Source of the DNA: Nocardia rhamnosiphila NBRC 108938
GTDB lineage: Bacteria > Actinomycetota > Actinomycetes > Mycobacteriales > Mycobacteriaceae
Assembly (NCBI RefSeq): GCF_000720425.1
Contig: NZ_JOAJ01000001.1
Location: 1,488,001 to 1,552,000 of the forward strand
Length of the DNA stretch: 64,000 bases
Direction: 5' to 3'
Each line of letters opens with the position of its first letter. Position 1 is the first letter of the stretch. The notes below the pieces were generated by a model. It did no database searches and was not told where the DNA came from. It saw only the letters and a list, made by a program, of their open reading frames with translations. The translations under genes and the position numbers were made by a program. Of the stretch, positions 62,806-64,000 are shown piece after piece.

Positions 62806-64000
62806 ATGAGGGAGCACAGCGCCGGAGCGGATCCGGCGGTATCGAAGGACGCCGGATCCGGTGGAACGGCCGCCGGCCTGCGGCGCGTGGTGGCCGCGTC
62901 GATGGCGGGCACCGTCGTGGAGTGGTACGAATTCTTTCTCTACGGCACCGCCGCGACGCTGGTGTTCAGCAAGGTGTTCTTCGCGGAGGGCACCAGCGAC
63001 CTGGACGCGATCCTCGCCGCGTTCGTCACCTACGCGGTCGGTTTCGCGGCCCGCCCGCTGGGCGGCGTGGTCTTCGGGCACTACGGCGACAAATATGGCC
63101 GCAAGAAACTGCTGCAGTTCAGCCTCATCCTGGTCGGCGCCGCCACCTTCCTGATGGGCTGCCTGCCGACCTTCGGCCAGATCGGTTACTGGGCACCGGC
63201 CCTGCTGGTGGCGCTGCGCTTCATCCAGGGTTTCGCGGTCGGCGGCGAATGGGGTGGCGCGGTACTACTGGTCGCCGAGCACAGTCCGAGTCACCGCCGC
63301 GGCTTCTGGGCGAGCTGGCCGCAGGCCGGCGTGCCCGCGGGCAATCTGCTGGCCACGGTCGTCCTGCTGGTGCTGACCACGACGCTGTCCGACGAGGCGT
63401 TCCTCGGCTGGGGCTGGCGGGTCGCGTTCTGGCTGTCGGCGGTGGTTGTGCTGGTGGGGTACTACATCCGCACGAAAATCACCGACGCGCCCATCTTCGT
63501 CGCCGCACAGCGGGAAGCCGAGGAGATCAAGGCCACCTCGCTGAGCGTCGTCGAGGTGCTGCGCCGTTACCCGCGCGGTGTGCTCACCGCGATGGGACTG
63601 CGGTTCGGCGAGAACATCATGTACTACCTGGTCGTCACGTTCACTATCACCTATCTGAAGGTCGAGGTGCACGCCGACACCTCGGTGATCCTGTGGTGGC
63701 TGCTCGCCGCGCACGCCGTGCACTTCGTGGTCGTTCCACTGGTCGGCAGCCTGTCCGACCGCATCGGTCGCCGTCCCGTCTATATGATCGGCGCGCTGAC
63801 GGCGGCCACCTGGGGCTTCTTCGCCTTCCCGATGATGGACAGCGGTAACAACCTGATCATCGTGTCCGCGATCATCATCGGACTGGTCTTCCATGCCTTC
63901 ATGTACGCCGGGCAGCCCGCGATCATGGCCGAGATGTTCCCGACCCGCATGCGCTATTCCGGTGTATCCCTGGGCTATCAGGTGACCTCGATCGTGGCCG
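62806..64000 (+). CDS. MFS transporter, metabolite:H+ symporter (MHS) family, 3' end cut by window
   Basis: 398 residues are visible, ATG at 62806 behind AAGGAGAA. MHS hallmarks: MAGTVVEWYEFFLYGTAATL in helix 1, GDKYGRKKLL and SDRIGRRPVY in the cytosolic loops, VGGEWGGAVLLVAEH in helix 5. Relatives move shikimate, proline/betaine, citrate or alpha-ketoglutarate. About 40 residues are missing beyond the window end. Confidence 0.92.
   Translation, partial: MREHSAGADPAVSKDAGSGGTAAGLRRVVAASMAGTVVEWYEFFLYGTAATLVFSKVFFAEGTSDLDAILAAFVTYAVGFAARPLGGVVFGHYGDKYGRKKLLQFSLILVGAATFLMGCLPTFGQIGYWAPALLVALRFIQGFAVGGEWGGAVLLVAEHSPSHRRGFWASWPQAGVPAGNLLATVVLLVLTTTLSDEAFLGWGWRVAFWLSAVVVLVGYYIRTKITDAPIFVAAQREAEEIKATSLSVVEVLRRYPRGVLTAMGLRFGENIMYYLVVTFTITYLKVEVHADTSVILWWLLAAHAVHFVVVPLVGSLSDRIGRRPVYMIGALTAATWGFFAFPMMDSGNNLIIVSAIIIGLVFHAFMYAGQPAIMAEMFPTRMRYSGVSLGYQVTSIVA

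Overview
The window is very GC-rich with strong G/C bias in third codon positions, mostly GTG/ATG/TTG starts behind GGAGG-type ribosome sites, and gene families typical of mycolic-acid actinomycetes: a DDN-like deazaflavin enzyme, two trans-acting enoyl-reductase-like saccharopine dehydrogenase homologues, a PF04672 methyltransferase, several P450s and a remnant of a carboxylic acid reductase. A Nocardia or close relative is the best reading. This is inferred from gene content; no rRNA or marker gene is present.

Layout. 1-11.2 kb: a cut LysR regulator, a BNR-repeat/MoaD-like pair, the Mug glycosylase, a carboxymuconolactone-decarboxylase-like pair, a serine beta-lactamase-like enzyme, the scar of a carboxylic acid reductase, a homoserine dehydrogenase, an MFS aromatic-acid-type transporter and Kup. 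11.2-13.4 kb: a phage-like lysis pair (endolysin plus small membrane protein) divergent from an XRE regulator, followed by a frameshifted conserved gene. 13.9-25.5 kb: general metabolism and stress genes (SDRs, DUF4383, epimerase, zinc alcohol dehydrogenase, SRPBCC proteins, TetR, a membrane M28 peptidase). 25.5-27.1 kb: two decayed luciferase-like monooxygenases. 27.1-31.8 kb: a large Pro/Val-rich repeat protein and an RsbQ-RsbP energy-stress module. 31.8-46.6 kb: two saccharopine-dehydrogenase-like proteins, thioesterase, SDR, YihY, methyltransferase, a HEAT/MerR-HEAT operon with its own MerR-type dyad, an ABC exporter with a divergent zinc-ribbon TetR, CsbD, PhzF and a phosphoesterase. 46.6-56.5 kb: an alpha/beta hydrolase remnant, AraC, P450, a PaoABC-like molybdenum aldehyde oxidoreductase operon with its XdhC chaperone, and a NarL-type two-component pair. 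56.6-64 kb: small membrane proteins, a TTG-started conserved protein followed by an unusual tRNA with a strong terminator, a StyA-like flavin monooxygenase, a P450 without the ExxR motif, a decayed NB-ARC regulator, and a divergent LysR/MHS transporter pair cut by the window end.

Three themes stand out. First, many genes survive only as ends with the middle removed or shifted (carboxylic acid reductase, DUF1275, two flavin monooxygenases, an alpha/beta hydrolase, an NB-ARC regulator, and the small gene at 12.9-13.4 kb). Second, stress functions recur (RsbQ/RsbP, CsbD, a YhdF-like SDR), and each is preceded by a GNTT-like element followed by a GGGTAC/GGTAAT-like element, as expected for a SigB/SigF-type factor. 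Third, at 57.4-58.5 kb a conserved protein of unknown function is followed by a tRNA 3' fragment and a structurally complete tRNA with a CUC (Glu) anticodon on a Lys/Met-like body. This is the most unusual locus here. No CRISPR array, intact insertion sequence, rRNA or replication origin was seen.
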